From Nannocystis sp. (GTDB lineage: Bacteria; Myxococcota_A; Polyangia; Nannocystales; Nannocystaceae), in assembly GCA_016712315.1 (NCBI GenBank), contig JADJRG010000029.1, forward strand, positions 186,001-250,000: 64,000 nt of DNA. The letters are read 5' to 3'. The translations under genes and the position numbers were made by a program. The notes below the pieces were generated by a model. The model did not search any database. It worked only from the letters and a program-made list of their open reading frames with translations, and was not told the origin of the DNA. Below are positions 62,688 to 64,000 of this stretch, one piece after another; positions within the stretch are counted from its first letter, which is position 1, and every line of letters begins with the position of its first letter.

Positions 62688-63622
62688 TCAGGCTCGTGGA
62701 CGAGGAGCAGCCGTAGGAGGCGATCGAGGTCGTCGAGGGAGCTGTAGGGGATCTCGATCGTGCCGGCCTTCTGGCTGCGCTCGCGCAAGGAGACCTTGGC
62801 GCCGAGCGCCCTGCGCAGTCGGACCTCGAGCTCGCGGACGATGATCGTGTGGCGCTCCGCGTCAGAGCCGGGCTCGGGGGCAGCGGGATCGGCCTCTTGG
62901 TCGCGGAGGCGCTGACGGACCGCGCGCTCGACGGCACGCACGCTGAGGGCGTCGCGGATGACTTGGTCGGCGAGCTCGGACATGGCCGTGAGATCGTCGA
63001 GGCCGAGCAGAGCGCGGGCGTGGCCCATGCCGAGGCGGCCGTCGTGGACCATACCCTGGAGGCGCAGGGGTAGGCCGAGCAGGCGTAAGGTGTTGGCGAC
63101 GGTGCTGCGATCCTTGCCGATCCGCTCGGCGACTTGCTCTTGTGTGTAGCCCTTGATGTCCATGAGCTGGCGGAGCGCCTGCGCCTCCTCGATCGCGTCG
63201 AGGTCCTGGCGCTGGAGGTTCTCGATCATCGCGAGCTCGAGGCGCTCGCTCTCGGGGGCGTCGCGGATGATCGCCGGGACCTCGTGGAGGCCGGCGAGCT
63301 GGGCGGCTCGCCAGCGACGTTCGCCAGCGATGATCGTGTACTCGCCTGGCTCCCCGACGATCGGAGCGACGACGATCGGCTGGAGGATCCCGTGGTGACG
63401 GATGCTGTCGGCGAGCTCGCGGAGGCGATCGGCGTCGAAGCGTTTGCGCGGCTGTTCAGCGCCAGGACGTAGGGCTTCGATCGCGAGGATCCGCAGGCCG
63501 TGGGCGCTCGCGGTAGCGGGCAGGGCGGGGACGAGCGTGCTCTCGCGGCCCTCGCGAGCGCCGGGGATCAAGGCGCCGAGGCCGCGGCCGAGGGCGGAGC
63601 GCTTAGGGGCTTGCTGGCTCAC
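62684..63622 (-). CDS. parB: Chromosome-partitioning protein ParB
   Basis: A 312-residue ParB. The N-terminal motif SALGRGLGALIPG is typical. The CTPase region has RKRFDADRLRELADSIRHHGILQPIVV and box II TIIAGERRWRAAQLAG; the HTH GYTQEQVAERIGKDRSTVANTLRLL binds parS; the C-terminal dimerisation domain closes the protein. With ParA it segregates chromosome origins. It starts with GTG overlapping the parA stop (GTGA). No TGTTTCACGTGAAACA-like parS was seen by eye in the window. Confidence 0.96.
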   Translation of the reverse strand: MSQQAPKRSALGRGLGALIPGAREGRESTLVPALPATASAHGLRILAIEALRPGAEQPRKRFDADRLRELADSIRHHGILQPIVVAPIVGEPGEYTIIAGERRWRAAQLAGLHEVPAIIRDAPESERLELAMIENLQRQDLDAIEEAQALRQLMDIKGYTQEQVAERIGKDRSTVANTLRLLGLPLRLQGMVHDGRLGMGHARALLGLDDLTAMSELADQVIRDALSVRAVERAVRQRLRDQEADPAAPEPGSDAERHTIIVRELEVRLRRALGAKVSLRERSQKAGTIEIPYSSLDDLDRLLRLLLVHEPD

Positions 63623-64000
63623 CGCTGCGCCCTCGCTTCCATTCGGGCGAGCATCTCGCTGGCGAGATCGAGGTAGGCCATCGCGCCTTTGCTCTCGATG
63701 TCATAGAGGATCGCCGGTTTACCGTGGCTGGGGCTCTCGCTGAGGCGGATATTTTGGGGGATCCGCGTGGTGAAGACATGCTCGGGGAAGTGGCGCTCGA
63801 CCTCCGAGACGACCTGCTGAGCGAGGTTGGTGCGGCGATCGTACATGCAGAAGACGATCCCCTCGATCGCGAGGCCAGGGTTGAACGCCTCGCGAACAGC
63901 CTCAATCGTGCCGTGGAGGGCGCCTAGGCCCTCGAGGGAGAAGTAACGCGCCTGCATCGGGATCAGGACGGCGTCAGCGGCGACGAGGGCGTTGAGGGTG
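63619..64000 (-). CDS. parA: Chromosome-partitioning ATPase ParA, C-terminal part
   Basis: The minus-strand frame is open from the window edge to the stop at 63619, about 126 residues. TLNALVAADAVLIPMQARYFSLEGLGAL, GIVFCMYDRRTNLAQQVV and FTTRIPQNIRLSESPSHGKPAILYD are C-terminal hallmarks of ParA/Soj. The Walker motifs lie beyond the window. It drives origin movement with ParB, whose gene overlaps by 4 bp. An internal ATG at 63957 is not the start. Confidence 0.95.
   Translation of the reverse strand, partial: TLNALVAADAVLIPMQARYFSLEGLGALHGTIEAVREAFNPGLAIEGIVFCMYDRRTNLAQQVVSEVERHFPEHVFTTRIPQNIRLSESPSHGKPAILYDIESKGAMAYLDLASEMLARMEARAQR

Overview
The window is very GC-rich, densely coded DNA from a Gram-negative deltaproteobacterium, most likely a myxobacterium of the Nannocystaceae/Enhygromyxa type. 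The evidence is the large Ser/Thr kinase-AAA-helical-repeat protein, the AgmX/PglI-type TonB-like protein, lipoproteins with long Ser/Thr/Gly/Asp tracts behind the lipobox, a protein ending in a MYXO-CTERM-like membrane segment plus Arg cluster, and an outer-membrane barrel of the MXAN_2562 type. No rRNA, tRNA, CRISPR array, transposase or phage gene was seen; this reads as ordinary chromosome.

Layout. 1-10,000: start of an aldehyde-dehydrogenase-like gene, an arylamine N-acetyltransferase-like protein that lacks its catalytic Cys, an FHA/AgmX membrane pair, a 1230-residue kinase-ATPase, and a divergent pair of dipeptide epimerase and amino-acid permease. 10,070-10,587 is gene-free and carries a nested inverted repeat. 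10,588-24,900: a beta-oxidation pair (thiolase and HAD-ECH), a lytic transglycosylase lipoprotein, metG, a divergent pair (helix-turn-helix protein and cobalamin-binding-like protein) separated by two matching operator-like palindromes, htpG, and an AblB-like acetyltransferase. 25,000-38,700: a beta-propeller lipoprotein, RNase R, an outer-membrane barrel coupled to a protein with a 10 x 15-bp repeat, a methyltransferase, an aminotransferase, a degenerate GHKL-like protein, etfBA, a DsbA-like lipoprotein and thrB.

38,900-44,400 is a complete ISC iron-sulfur assembly operon (iscS-iscU-iscA-hscB-hscA-fdx). It is headed not by IscR but by a MerR-family regulator with a C-x2-C-x8-C-x2-C cluster. 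45,900-58,200 is an alpha-glucan (maltodextrin) uptake locus. One strand carries a LamB-like porin, an amylase lipoprotein, MalK, a single protein fusing the solute-binding domain to the MalF permease, and MalG. Two further GH13 lipoproteins run divergently. The likely logic is surface or periplasmic cleavage of glucans, porin entry, capture by the tethered binding domain, and ATP-driven import. The right end holds Ser/Thr-rich lipoproteins, a hotdog thioesterase, a CBS protein, an FmdB-type zinc ribbon, folD, parB and the C-terminal part of parA.

The observations I rate highest are the MerR-type Cys-cluster regulator of the isc operon, the binding-protein/permease fusion with a C11 tract and a perfect hairpin at its 5' end, the paired TTGCC-N6-GGCAA sites, and the Cys-less NAT homologue. 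All functional calls come from reading motifs by eye; no database search was run.
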